The position numbers were made by a program, and so were the translations under genes. 64,000 bases of DNA from Actinoplanes sp040639655 (lineage in GTDB: Bacteria > Actinomycetota > Actinomycetes > Mycobacteriales > Micromonosporaceae), in the NCBI RefSeq assembly GCF_040639655.1, contig NZ_JBFAAI010000004.1, forward strand, positions 1 through 64,000, in the 5' to 3' direction. Positions 17,445 through 25,698 of this stretch are shown piece by piece. The stretch's first letter is position 1. Each line of letters starts with the position of its first letter. The notes beneath the pieces are model-generated. The model ran no database searches and was not told the origin of the DNA. It saw nothing but the letters and a program-made list of their open reading frames with translations.

Positions 17445-18865
17445 AGCCCGCCGCCGCCCTTTTTGCCGCTGGAGTCGAGTACGGCCTGCTGTTCCCTGGC
17501 AATGTCGTTGAGCGCGTCGCTCGGCTTCTTCGCGCCGTTGAGAGCCGCGTTGACGCTGGTGTTCTCGATGTCGACCAGCCGCGCGTACTGGGGCACGTTC
17601 CACATGTCCCGCATCCGCGGAACCGAGTCGGCGTACACCTTGTTGAACGGGCCGGCGTTGAGGAACTCGGGTGACTGGATGGCGTCCGTCCGCGAGGGCA
17701 CGCCGCCCGCCGCGGCCCACTTCTTCTGGACGTCAGCCTGCTCGAACCACTTCATGAAGTTCAGGGCCTCGGCCTGGTTCGCCGCCGGCGAGTAGGCCGA
17801 CACGTGCATTCCCATGCCGCCGAGAGGCACCAGGTCCGTCTTCTGCTTCGGCAGGGTGGCGAAGCCGAGCTTGTCGAGGATCTCCTCCTTCGACTTGCCG
17901 AGCGTCGACTGCTTCGGGTCGAGCAGGCCGCCGCTCGCGGCGATCCAGTTGAACGCGATGCAGGCCTTGCCCTGCGCGACCGCCGCGTTCACCTCGTCGA
18001 TGAACCAGTTGCCGGAGCCCTTGGCGGTCAGTGGCTTCATCCTGTTGACCAGTACGTCCATCGCCTCCTGGCCGGCGGCGTCGTTGAGGACACCCTCGAT
18101 CTTCTTCGCCTTGGCGTCCCACAGATTGCCGCCGTAGACGCCGTTGACCGTGTTGTAGGTGACGGCCGCGGCGTCGGAGCCGTTGGCCTGGTGGAAAGCC
18201 AGACCGCTGACGCCCGGGTTGTCCGTCTGACACTTCTGGGCCGCTGAGATCATCTCGTCCCAGGTCTGCGGCGGCTGGTCGCCGATCAGGTCCTTGCGGT
18301 AGATCATCGTCCAGGTGTCGCCGAGCAGCGGCAGCCCGTACAGGCTGGCGTTCTCGTCGCGCTGACCGGTCTCCGCCTGGGGGAACTGGCCGTAGGCGGC
18401 CAGCAGGTACGGGTCGTAGGCGTCGACGTCGATGTTGTTCTTGACGAAGTCCGTGAGGTCGAGGATGTTGCCGTTCGTCACCGCCTCGCCGATGTGCTGC
18501 GAGTCCAGGATCGCGATGTCGAAATCGGTCTTCCGCGCGGCGAACTGGGTGAACATGGCGTCGTGCCAGTTCGCGTTCGGCACGGTGTTGACCTTGATGG
18601 TCGCGTTCGGGCGTACCTTCTTGTACTCCTCGTTCGCGAACTTCTCCAGCGCCTGGGCGGGGGGCCACTCGAACCAGATGAAGCTGAGGGTCAGCGGGTC
18701 GGTGGTGAGCTCCGGGATGGTCGCCGGTGCCTTGGGCGCGCTCACCTGCCTGGCCCCGTCGCCGGTGTCGCTGCAAGCCGTCACGGTGGTGCCCATCAGC
18801 AGCATGGCTGCCGCTACCAAATATGCTTTTCGAGCAGGTCGTCCTATTCGCCGTGGGGATCGCAT
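17441..18865 (-). CDS. ABC transporter extracellular solute-binding lipoprotein
   Basis: 474 residues. A basic N terminus and hydrophobic stretch end in the lipobox VTAC, so the mature protein should be lipid-anchored outside the membrane. The body resembles cluster-1 sugar-binding proteins: LTLSFIWFEWPPAQALEKFA, FDIAILDSQHIGEAV, PLLGDTWTMIYRKDLIGD, WDEMISAAQKCQ and ALNFMKWFEQADVQKKWAA. First gene of the seven-gene operon; its promoter must lie in 18866-19092, shared with the divergent GntR gene. The ligand is unknown; a sugar or sugar-acid compound is the family norm. Confidence 0.92.
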   Translation of the reverse strand: MRSPRRIGRPARKAYLVAAAMLLMGTTVTACSDTGDGARQVSAPKAPATIPELTTDPLTLSFIWFEWPPAQALEKFANEEYKKVRPNATIKVNTVPNANWHDAMFTQFAARKTDFDIAILDSQHIGEAVTNGNILDLTDFVKNNIDVDAYDPYLLAAYGQFPQAETGQRDENASLYGLPLLGDTWTMIYRKDLIGDQPPQTWDEMISAAQKCQTDNPGVSGLAFHQANGSDAAAVTYNTVNGVYGGNLWDAKAKKIEGVLNDAAGQEAMDVLVNRMKPLTAKGSGNWFIDEVNAAVAQGKACIAFNWIAASGGLLDPKQSTLGKSKEEILDKLGFATLPKQKTDLVPLGGMGMHVSAYSPAANQAEALNFMKWFEQADVQKKWAAAGGVPSRTDAIQSPEFLNAGPFNKVYADSVPRMRDMWNVPQYARLVDIENTSVNAALNGAKKPSDALNDIAREQQAVLDSSGKKGGGGL

Positions 18866-19092
18866 TCTGTTGCCTGCTTTCTGGGGGTGATGACTTCTCT
18901 AACCTCGCCAGGTGCTTCGTTGCGTTTCGCAGGTGCTGGATCGGGGAGGCATGGTGACGCGCTTCGCGGGTGTCGCCCCGAGGCCGGTGACACGAGTGCG
19001 CCTCGATGTACTGGGTTGCGGGATGACGAGCGTCCGCTACTTTTCCTATACGATCCGGCCGAGGGCGTCAGAATGCCGGAGCGGTGTGACTG

Positions 19093-19878
19093 ATGTCAAC
19101 GGGGTCGAAGACGCAGGAAGGACCTCATGTCGCGATGGATGACGAAGCGATGACCTCGCTGGACCGAAACGGCGTGGCCGGTCCGGTGCCGCCGGGCCGG
19201 TCTCGCGGCCGGCTGGCCGACGAGGTCTACGACACCCTGCTCGGCCAGCTGATGTCGCTACGGATCGAGCCCGGCTCCCGCGTCACGATCGACGCCCTGG
19301 CGCGTGAGCTGGGGGTCTCGCAGACGCCGATCCGGGACGCTCTCAACCGCATGGAGGCCGAGGGCCTGGTCGTGCGGGTGCCGCACGCCGGCTACCGCAT
19401 TCCCCCGCAGATCACCAGGCACCGCTTCGAGGACATGCTCGAGGTCCGGCTGCTTCTCGAGCCAGCGGCAGCGCGCCGATCAGCGGAGCAGGCGTCACTT
19501 GAGCAGGTGAACGGCTTGCGGCGAATGCTGGTCGAGATGGAGGAGCTGGAGGGCGGTGCCGGGCCCACGGCTTATGGCGCCTTCGGTCTGCGCGATGCCG
19601 CTTTCCACGATCTTGTCGCGCTGAGCGCGGGAAACGAGGTCATCCGGGAGGCGCTCGCTCGCCTGCACAGCCACGTGCATCTTTTCCGGCTGCACCGCGA
19701 CGCCCAGGTCACCCACCTGGCCATGGCCGAGCACGAGCAGATCGTGGCCGCGATCGCGGCGCGGGACCCCGACGCCGCCGCCTACGCGATGCGCCGGCAC
19801 ATCCTGCGCTCCGGCGAGCGTTTCCGGCGGATCTTCGACGAGGTCGGGGACGTGGGTGTGATGGCGGCAGAGGCTTGA
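19093..19878 (+). CDS. GntR-family (FCD) transcriptional regulator
   Basis: 261 residues from ATG 19093, or 247 from ATG 19135, which lies about 14 bases after AGGAAGGA; the choice is open. The winged helix reads LADEVYDTLLGQLMSLRIEP, IDALARELGVSQTPIRDALN and VVRVPHAGYRI. A C-terminal FCD ligand domain carries the metal-site histidines in AAFHDLV, AEHEQIVAA and AMRRHI. It faces away from the transport operon and heads a plus-strand trio (regulator, DJ-1 protein, hydrolase), so local control of both arms is expected, with a small carboxylate as likely effector. Confidence 0.9.
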   Translation: MSTGSKTQEGPHVAMDDEAMTSLDRNGVAGPVPPGRSRGRLADEVYDTLLGQLMSLRIEPGSRVTIDALARELGVSQTPIRDALNRMEAEGLVVRVPHAGYRIPPQITRHRFEDMLEVRLLLEPAAARRSAEQASLEQVNGLRRMLVEMEELEGGAGPTAYGAFGLRDAAFHDLVALSAGNEVIREALARLHSHVHLFRLHRDAQVTHLAMAEHEQIVAAIAARDPDAAAYAMRRHILRSGERFRRIFDEVGDVGVMAAEA

Positions 19879-19903
19879 CGGGCGAGTTCCCCCCGGGAAT
19901 GCT

Positions 19904-19934
19904 GATCCGATCGAATCGGATCCGATCGGATCCG
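19904..19934. promoter_or_regulatory. Overlapping palindromes between regulator and DJ-1 gene
   Basis: Two interlocked inverted repeats: GATCCGAT-CGA-ATCGGATC (19904-19922) and the perfect 18-bp palindrome CGGATCCGATCGGATCCG (19917-19934). They lie 32 bases upstream of the DJ-1-type gene, so they may be an operator, possibly for the GntR regulator encoded just before, or an RNA hairpin. Confidence 0.5.
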
Positions 19935-19965
19935 CCGAGCCGCCCCCGGATGCGAGGAGAAGCGG

Positions 19966-20535
19966 GTGCCCAGAGCACTGCTCCTGACCGGCGACGCCGC
20001 CGAAGAGCTCGACACCATGTATCCCTACTATCGCGTGCAGGAGGCCGGTTGGGACGTCGACGTCTCGTCGCGGACGTTGCGTGACGTGCAACTGGTCATC
20101 CACGAGTTCGACCCCAATTCCGACGCCTACGTGGAGAAGAACGGCCGGAAACTGCCGGTCGACGTGCCGTGGGCCGAGGTCGACGTCGAGCGTTACCACG
20201 CCTTGATCATTCCCGGAGGCCGCGCCCCCGAGTGGATCCGCGTCGACGCCGACGTCCGGCGTATCACCGAGCACTTCTTCGCACGCAACTTGCCCATCGC
20301 GCTGGTGTGCCACGGCGCGCAGGTGCCGGCGGTCTACGGTTTGCTGAAGGGCCGCAAGACCGCGTGCTTCCCGCCCATCACCGGCGACATGGAAAATGCG
20401 GGCGCGACGGTCATCGACGCTCCCGACGTCGTGGACGGCAACCTCGTCTCCTGCCGGGGCTGGCCCGACATGCCGCAGTTCGGCCGGGCGATGATGGACG
20501 TGTTCTCGAAGTCCGTCAACGCCGCATCGGCGTGA
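19966..20535 (+). CDS. DJ-1/PfpI family protein
   Basis: 189 residues from GTG 19966 with GAGGAGAAG about 7 bases upstream. The DJ-1/PfpI class-I glutamine amidotransferase-like fold is shown by ALIIPGGRAPEWIR and the nucleophile elbow LPIALVCHGAQVPAV with Cys115. Members act as deglycases, proteases, hydratases or isomerases; the role here is unknown. It is two bases upstream of an alpha/beta hydrolase in the locus that faces the transport/dehydrogenase operon, which suggests a step in the same catabolic route. Confidence 0.85.
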   Translation: MPRALLLTGDAAEELDTMYPYYRVQEAGWDVDVSSRTLRDVQLVIHEFDPNSDAYVEKNGRKLPVDVPWAEVDVERYHALIIPGGRAPEWIRVDADVRRITEHFFARNLPIALVCHGAQVPAVYGLLKGRKTACFPPITGDMENAGATVIDAPDVVDGNLVSCRGWPDMPQFGRAMMDVFSKSVNAASA

Positions 20536-20536
20536 G

Positions 20537-21349
20537 GTGACGGAACTTCGGACCGTCACCGTCGGCGGCTCGCCCGTCCACGTCCTGGACAGCCGCGACG
20601 GCCCCGCGGTGCTGATGCTGCACGGCTCCGGACCCGGCACGACCGGGTCCGGAGCCTGGGCCGCGACGGCGGAGGCGCTGGGCCCGTCCTGGCGTTGGAT
20701 CGCGCCTGACCAGGCGGGATTCGGTGGCACCCCAGTGCCGCCGGGTTCCCGGGGCGGCCTCAAGCTGTGGACCGGGCAGACCGCGGGCCTCATGGATGCT
20801 CTGGGCATCGAGCAGTACGCGGTGATAGGGCACTCCATGGGCGGCGCGGTGGCACTGGCACTGGCAGCCGCACGGCCCCGGCAGGTCACCCGGGTCGTCG
20901 CCGTCTCGACGATGGGCACCCCCGGCGCGCCACTGTCCGCCGACCTCGACGCGATCTGGGCCGCCCCCGCCGACCGGCACGGGGCGCGGGCCATGCTGAG
21001 CCGCCTGTTCTTCACCCCGGCGCTGGTGACCGACGCGGCCGTCGACGCGCGTGCGGCCGCGATGCGAGAGGGGGCAGCCGCCTACGCGTCGTTGTTCCCC
21101 CCGCCCCGGGCACGGTGGGCCGACGACCTGACCGTTCCGGCGCCGGAACTGGCCGCCATCCGCGCTCCCGTACTGCTCGTCCACGGCGCAGAGGACCGGG
21201 TCACCCCGCTCACGACGGCCGCCCTGCCCCTTCTCCGCCACCTGCTCGACGTACGCCTGCACGTCCTCGGCCGCTGCGGTCACGTGCCGGCGGCCGAGCA
21301 TCCCCACGAGTTCCGGAAACTCCTGTCGGGCTTCCTCAGTCGGGACTGA
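20537..21349 (+). CDS. Alpha/beta hydrolase, resembling ring-cleavage product hydrolases
   Basis: 270 residues, GTG start one base after the preceding stop. Oxyanion-hole segment LMLHGSGPGTTGSGAWA, nucleophile elbow VIGHSMGGAV (Ser), acid region LLVHGAEDRVTPL and catalytic His in LGRCGHVPAAEHP. The HGSGPG opening and GRCGHxPxxEHP end are typical of carbon-carbon bond hydrolases such as BphD/DmpD relatives, but other esterases share them. Likely part of the catabolic locus controlled by the upstream GntR gene. Confidence 0.88.
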   Translation: MTELRTVTVGGSPVHVLDSRDGPAVLMLHGSGPGTTGSGAWAATAEALGPSWRWIAPDQAGFGGTPVPPGSRGGLKLWTGQTAGLMDALGIEQYAVIGHSMGGAVALALAAARPRQVTRVVAVSTMGTPGAPLSADLDAIWAAPADRHGARAMLSRLFFTPALVTDAAVDARAAAMREGAAAYASLFPPPRARWADDLTVPAPELAAIRAPVLLVHGAEDRVTPLTTAALPLLRHLLDVRLHVLGRCGHVPAAEHPHEFRKLLSGFLSRD

Positions 21350-21608
21350 TGTCCCGATATCAGGCACCGATACCCGCCGGGTCTGGTCAGTGCCGCACGT
21401 GTCGCTCCGCCGGCCGATCCCCGTTTCTCAGGCACGGGCCAACACCATGGCGGCGCCGGAGAGAACCGCGCGCCAGCGTGTAGCCGTCAAACGGCATTCC
21501 CGTCACCGCGATTCCCATGACGGGACGGTGCGCGGACCGCACCGGGAGCGGGCGAGGTCCGCAAGATTCGACCTCCCCGGCGGGCGGCGAGGCGCCAACG
21601 CTGGACGG

Positions 21609-22535
21609 GTGACCCAAACAGATGTTCCAGGTGTAGATGTTCAGGTCCACGACACGGTCATCGTCTCGGACGGCGTGCCGCTCGCGGCGCGGATCCACCG
21701 GCGCGCGGACGCGGGCGCCGGGCCGCAGCCGGGCGTGGTGGTGGCCGGCTCGTGGTTGACGGTCAAGGAGCAGATGCCCGACCTCTACGCGGCACGCTTC
21801 GCCGAGCAGGGCTGGACCGCGGTGACGTTCGACTTCGCCGGCTTCGGGGCCAGCCGCGCCGAGCCCGCTCAGACCGAGCTGCCGTACCGCAAGATGGGTG
21901 ATCTCGCCGCAGTGGTCCGCGCCCTGCGCGGGTCCTCCTGGATCGACGCCGACCGGCTCGGCGTGGTGGGCGTGTGCGCCGGTGCCCAATTCGTGTTGGG
22001 CGCCGTCGCTGCCGGGCTGCCGGTGCGCGCCTTCGCCGCGGTCGCGGGCTGGTTCCACGACCTGGAGACGGTGGCGCCCTTCTACGGCGGAGCCGAGGGT
22101 GTGGCGCAGCGGCTCGCCACGGCGCGCCACGCCGCCCGCACCTACTCGGAGACCGGCCGGCTGCTGACCGTGCCGGCGTACGCGGCGGGGGATCCCGATG
22201 CCGCGATGAGTCTGGAGATGGACTACTACGCGAACCCGGAGCGGGGCGCGGTGCCCGAATGGCGTAACGAGATGTCGGTGCTGACGTGGCATCCCTGGCT
22301 GACCTTCAACGCCTTCGCCCACCTGCCGGCCGTGACGACGCCGACGCTGCTGGTGCACAGCGACGACGCGGTGTTGCCGGACAACGTCCGACGGGTCGCG
22401 GCCGGTCTGGGGCGGCACGCCACCACGATGTGGGCCGAAGGTGCGCAGACCGACTTCTACGATCAGCCTGACCAGGTCGATGCGGCGGTCGCCGCAGTGG
22501 TGGACCACTTCACCGCCGCGGGGCGGTCGTCATGA
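21609..22535 (+). CDS. Alpha/beta hydrolase with Cys at the nucleophile elbow
   Basis: 308 residues from GTG 21609; the frame upstream to 21390 shows no coding character. Segments GVVVAGSWLTVKEQMPDLYA and WTAVTFDFAGFGASRAEP match the dienelactone-hydrolase-like group (YcjY-type). The elbow is VVGVCAGAQFVLG, with Cys where most members have Ser or Cys. The acid is in LLVHSDDAVLPDN; the usual catalytic His is less clear (WAEGAQTDFYDQPDQV). It overlaps the following SnoaL-like gene by four bases. Confidence 0.8.
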   Translation: MTQTDVPGVDVQVHDTVIVSDGVPLAARIHRRADAGAGPQPGVVVAGSWLTVKEQMPDLYAARFAEQGWTAVTFDFAGFGASRAEPAQTELPYRKMGDLAAVVRALRGSSWIDADRLGVVGVCAGAQFVLGAVAAGLPVRAFAAVAGWFHDLETVAPFYGGAEGVAQRLATARHAARTYSETGRLLTVPAYAAGDPDAAMSLEMDYYANPERGAVPEWRNEMSVLTWHPWLTFNAFAHLPAVTTPTLLVHSDDAVLPDNVRRVAAGLGRHATTMWAEGAQTDFYDQPDQVDAAVAAVVDHFTAAGRSS

Positions 22536-22960
22536 AGGCCGCGGTGACCGCCACGGTCGTCGACTTCTTCCGGGCCGTCGACGTGCGGGACTGGGACACC
22601 GTCCGCGCACTGCTGGCCGACGAGGTCACCCTTGACTACGTTTCGCTGTTCGGCGGTGAGGCGGAGATTGTTCCTGCCGACGAGGTGGTCCAGCGGTGGC
22701 GTGCCCTGCTGCCCGGCTTCGACGCCACGCAGCACCTCCTGGGCCTGCTGGCGGAGTCCGGTCCAGTGGTCCGCGGCAACGTGCGCGGCTACCACCTGCT
22801 GAACGGCGAGGAATGGATGGTCGCCGGCTGGTACGACCTGACCCTCACCGCCGTAGGTACGCCGCGCATCGCCGGCATCGCGCTCACCGTGGCCTACGAG
22901 ACCGGCAGCCGCGAGCTGCTCGGCCGGGCTCAGGAGCGCGCCGCGGCAGCCCCGCGGTAA
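22532..22960 (+). CDS. SnoaL-like / NTF2-fold protein
   Basis: 142 residues, ATG overlapping the previous stop (ATGA). The pattern VVDFFRAVDVRDWDTVRALL, ADEVTLDYVSLFGG and later WMVAGWYDLTLTAV fits the small cone-shaped SnoaL/NTF2 fold, which includes isomerases, hydratases and binding proteins. Probably works with the upstream hydrolase. Its last 31 bases overlap the 3' end of the convergent AraC gene. Confidence 0.8.
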   Translation: MKAAVTATVVDFFRAVDVRDWDTVRALLADEVTLDYVSLFGGEAEIVPADEVVQRWRALLPGFDATQHLLGLLAESGPVVRGNVRGYHLLNGEEWMVAGWYDLTLTAVGTPRIAGIALTVAYETGSRELLGRAQERAAAAPR

Positions 22961-23799
22961 AGCCCGGCCTCCGCGCGGTACGTGGCCGGTCCCGCACCGG
23001 CGTGCGATCGGAAGACACGCCGGAAGTGGCTGAGGTTGGCGAACCCCACGGCGTCCGCCACCTCGGCCACGGTCATCGCCGTGGTCGTGACCAGCCGGCG
23101 AGCGGCGTCCATGCGCCGCGCGGTCACCCACGCGTACGGTGGCTCACCCATGGTCGCCTTGAAAGCACGCGCGAAATGGTACGGCGACAGGTGCACCTCA
23201 GCGGCCAGCCGGTCGAGCGTCAGAGAGCCGTTCAGTTCGGCGGAGACGAGATCGGTCACCCGGACGACCTGGGCCCGGGAGAGCCGCGTGTGCCCGGGAA
23301 CGGAGGCCAGCCGCTGCCCGCCGTACTCGGTGAGAAGGTGCCGGACCAGCAGATGCGCCAGACCGCTGGCGGCGGTCTCGCTCACGTACGCCGACGCGAC
23401 ATGGGCCCGGCGCAGGATGCCGGCGAGTCCGACGACCACCGGATCGGTGCCCCCGACCACCGCCCGTTCGACGGGCCAGCCGCCGGCCCGGCCGCGCCCG
23501 CCCACCGAGGCGAGCAGCTCCGTCGTGGGATAGATCTCCAGCGCGTCGGTCGGTTCCCGGACCTCCGACCAGACGATCGGCTCGTTGCCGGAGCAGATGA
23601 CCGAGCCTCCGGCGTACGTTGCCCTGCTGCACCGCGATCCCGATCGCACCCGCACGTCACGGTGCCCGCTGAACGCCACACCTACCTGGTGGGATCCGGT
23701 CATCGTCTCGTTGCGGTGCGGTGGCAGCCAGGCCCAGGCCGAGACGAGTCCCGGCCATTGCAGCCGACTACCACGCGGGGTGGGCATCACGTCTCTCAC
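22930..23799 (-). CDS. AraC-family transcriptional regulator
   Basis: 289 residues if started at 23799; the in-frame ATG at 23787 (MPTPRGSRLQW) is an alternative. The N-terminal half is a cupin-like sensing domain (ICSGNEPIVWSEVREP). The last 100 residues hold two helix-turn-helix units: LDRLAAEVHLSPYHFARAFK and VAEVADAVGFANLSHFRRVF. It is convergent with the hydrolase/SnoaL pair and may regulate it. Upstream, 23800-24100 shows nothing recognisable. Confidence 0.88.
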   Translation of the reverse strand: MRDVMPTPRGSRLQWPGLVSAWAWLPPHRNETMTGSHQVGVAFSGHRDVRVRSGSRCSRATYAGGSVICSGNEPIVWSEVREPTDALEIYPTTELLASVGGRGRAGGWPVERAVVGGTDPVVVGLAGILRRAHVASAYVSETAASGLAHLLVRHLLTEYGGQRLASVPGHTRLSRAQVVRVTDLVSAELNGSLTLDRLAAEVHLSPYHFARAFKATMGEPPYAWVTARRMDAARRLVTTTAMTVAEVADAVGFANLSHFRRVFRSHAGAGPATYRAEAGLYRGAAAARS

Positions 23800-24104
23800 C
23801 TGGCCTCACTCCTGGAGGTGTCGCGCCGGTGCCCGGCGGTGGACCAGGCCGCAGTGGAGCCATCGATCTCGAGGCGCCTCCGTGATTCCACGCGCTCAGA
23901 CTAGGCCGCGTCTCCGTGCCCCCAGTGCGTCGCGGTGGTCAGCAGACGGTGGCGGTGCCGCAAGCTGGTCGGTTTGACGGCAACGGGCTCCTGGACAGCG
24001 GGGCGGACCCCGGCGGTGTCATGCACGTCCAACAGCACCGATCACCGGGAAGCGGTGCCGGGGGACCGGCGCACCAGTCTCGGCCCGGTCCGGGTGCGGA
24101 TGCC

Positions 24105-24596
24105 CGCGAGGACCGGGTGATCTGCCCTGACCGTACTCACGAGGCGTTGGTAAGTGACGAGGACTTCACCGCGGTACAGGAGATGACCGCCCGCGCGATG
24201 CCTGAGGACGGGCAGCAGCGGCGGTACGCGCTGACCGGCCTTTTGATCTGTGGGGGTGCGGATGTCCGGGCATTGGGTGAACGGCCGGGCGGGTATCGCT
24301 GCCGTCATGGGCACACCAGTGCCCGTCCCTCTTGCGAGGGCGCGCCGCGCTGGGTGTACCGGTCCGCAGCCCGTCTCGTGCAGGATCTGATTGCGGCGAA
24401 CCCGGAACTGGCCGGTCTGGTGGATGCCGGCGATGTCGCGGCGTATCTGAAGGCGCGGGACTTGGTGGTCGTCTGCGGTCACGGCACTCTGGTGGTCGAG
24501 GACGCCGTCGGCGAACCGGCGGCGTATCCCGTCAGCGAGGCCGAGCAGGCGGGCGGAATCCCAAGAGGAAATCGGTGCCGACCGAGTCACCGGTAG
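24105..24596 (+). pseudogene. Serine recombinase relic, zinc-ribbon part
   Basis: The plus strand reads VICPDRTHEALVSDEDFTAV, RRYALTGLLICGGADVRALG and GYRCRHGHTSARPSCE. This matches the segment linking the recombinase and zinc-beta-ribbon domains of actinobacterial serine recombinases ('THPALVSEEDF...RRYxLAGLVxCGxCGRR...GYRCRHGxTSA'). One expected zinc Cys pair is lost and both the catalytic N terminus and coiled-coil end are absent. It marks the left side of an AT-richer island that runs to the tRNA-Leu at 29.1 kb. Confidence 0.7.
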
Positions 24597-24896
24597 GGGA
24601 GGACGGCGCATCCGGCCCAGCGCCGACAGCGTCGGACGAGCGAAGAACGGCGAAGCGATCGCCATCGCCGAATAGCAGGGACTTCAAGAAAGGGCAGGAA
24701 GCACAAAACCCCATTCGATCTTGCGGCGGGCGCATTGATCGATATGGGGTTTAACGTGTCCGAGGCCCAACACGCCGGGTACGCACACCATCATTGTGGC
24801 CGAAAATTTGATTTTCGCAGGATGAGGACGAGTCGCCTCCGACGCTGTTCAATGCCTATGGTCGGCAATGCGTCGCCTCCAGTGCAGACGCACCAA
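24561..24896. other. Island edge without a recognisable gene
   Basis: This stretch passes from high-GC recombinase debris into AT-richer sequence. Short open frames exist (for example from 24735) but have no family resemblance or ribosome site, so I see no gene. Confidence 0.5.
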
Positions 24897-25454
24897 TCAG
24901 TCCGCTGGAAGCGCCGCACGAACATTGTCAATCAGCACTTCCCTCTCCGCTGCCTTTAGACGTTTTCCGGAAAGGAGCCTGTCAAGAGCGATGCGCGGAG
25001 GTAGCGACCTGAGATTCGCGTACGGGTCGACGGGTTCATCACTCCAAGAATGGCTGCCCGCGCTTATGACGAGATGATGATTTCCGCCCAAGTCCGATTT
25101 GGCGTGCAAGAAGGCCGAGTCCACTTCTTTCGCTGGTAATCCCAGCTCGATGATCCGACGCTTTATCTGGAGGGAGAAAATCTTTTTTCCCTCATCCCGA
25201 ATCACATCAGTAAAAACTCGGGCTGGATCGGCGCGAAATTCGGATTCTAGTAATCCCGGCTTGAGTAACCACTCAAGCCGGCGTGTGCCCTCGAACGCGT
25301 ATTTTACGGTCGCGTCTCTGGCAGATACGAGCTCTTCTTGCCCATTCTCCCATCTCACCAGAACCGCAGCCCTTGGGCCACGACGCCTGACCACGGCGCC
25401 CTGACGGAGAGCCTCACCTGGTGCCCGCGATACGGCAACTTCACGACTCGTCAC
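24897..25454 (-). CDS. Unknown island protein
   Basis: 185 residues from ATG 25454. Not recognised. The first 50 residues look like a small beta-rich domain (GAVVRRRGPRAAVLVRWENG, ELVSARDATVKYAFEGTRRL). A helical middle follows (PARVFTDVIRDEGKKIFSLQ) and then a segment with HLVISAGSHSWSDEPVDPYA. No membrane helix, no nuclease or ATPase motif. Codon use is AT-richer than the flanking chromosome. It diverges from the two-gene cassette to its right. It could be a complete small protein or the N-terminal piece of a larger one. Confidence 0.65.
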   Translation of the reverse strand: MTSREVAVSRAPGEALRQGAVVRRRGPRAAVLVRWENGQEELVSARDATVKYAFEGTRRLEWLLKPGLLESEFRADPARVFTDVIRDEGKKIFSLQIKRRIIELGLPAKEVDSAFLHAKSDLGGNHHLVISAGSHSWSDEPVDPYANLRSLPPRIALDRLLSGKRLKAAEREVLIDNVRAALPAD

Positions 25455-25698
25455 GGACCAACCTTATGCACGCACTGCCTTCTGCGGAAGCCCTCAGATT
25501 AAAATGATGCCCTTGAATCTGGATTGCGCTGGTCAAGATACTGATCAACTACAGTTGAGATCAACATGTACTGATCTTGCTAACAGTCTTCCCCAGCGTC
25601 GCACATTCGCCAATAATCTGCTTTGGACCTCCACCGCCCAGCTGAGTCGGCGGATCGGGTCGAACTGACTCGGGGAGACCGCTTGCAGGAAGGTGGAT
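25455..25698. promoter_or_regulatory. Divergent AT-rich intergenic region of the island
   Basis: This gap separates the unknown gene on the minus strand from the cassette on the plus strand and must hold both promoters. It contains an imperfect inverted repeat TGATCAACT-AC-AGTTGAGATCA near 25542-25563 and a second TGATC copy just after, a possible operator. No promoter boxes can be assigned confidently. Confidence 0.4.

Noticed and set aside
24735..25077. Short plus-strand frames at the island edge
   Set aside because: No ribosome site, no similarity, and they overlap the minus-strand island gene.
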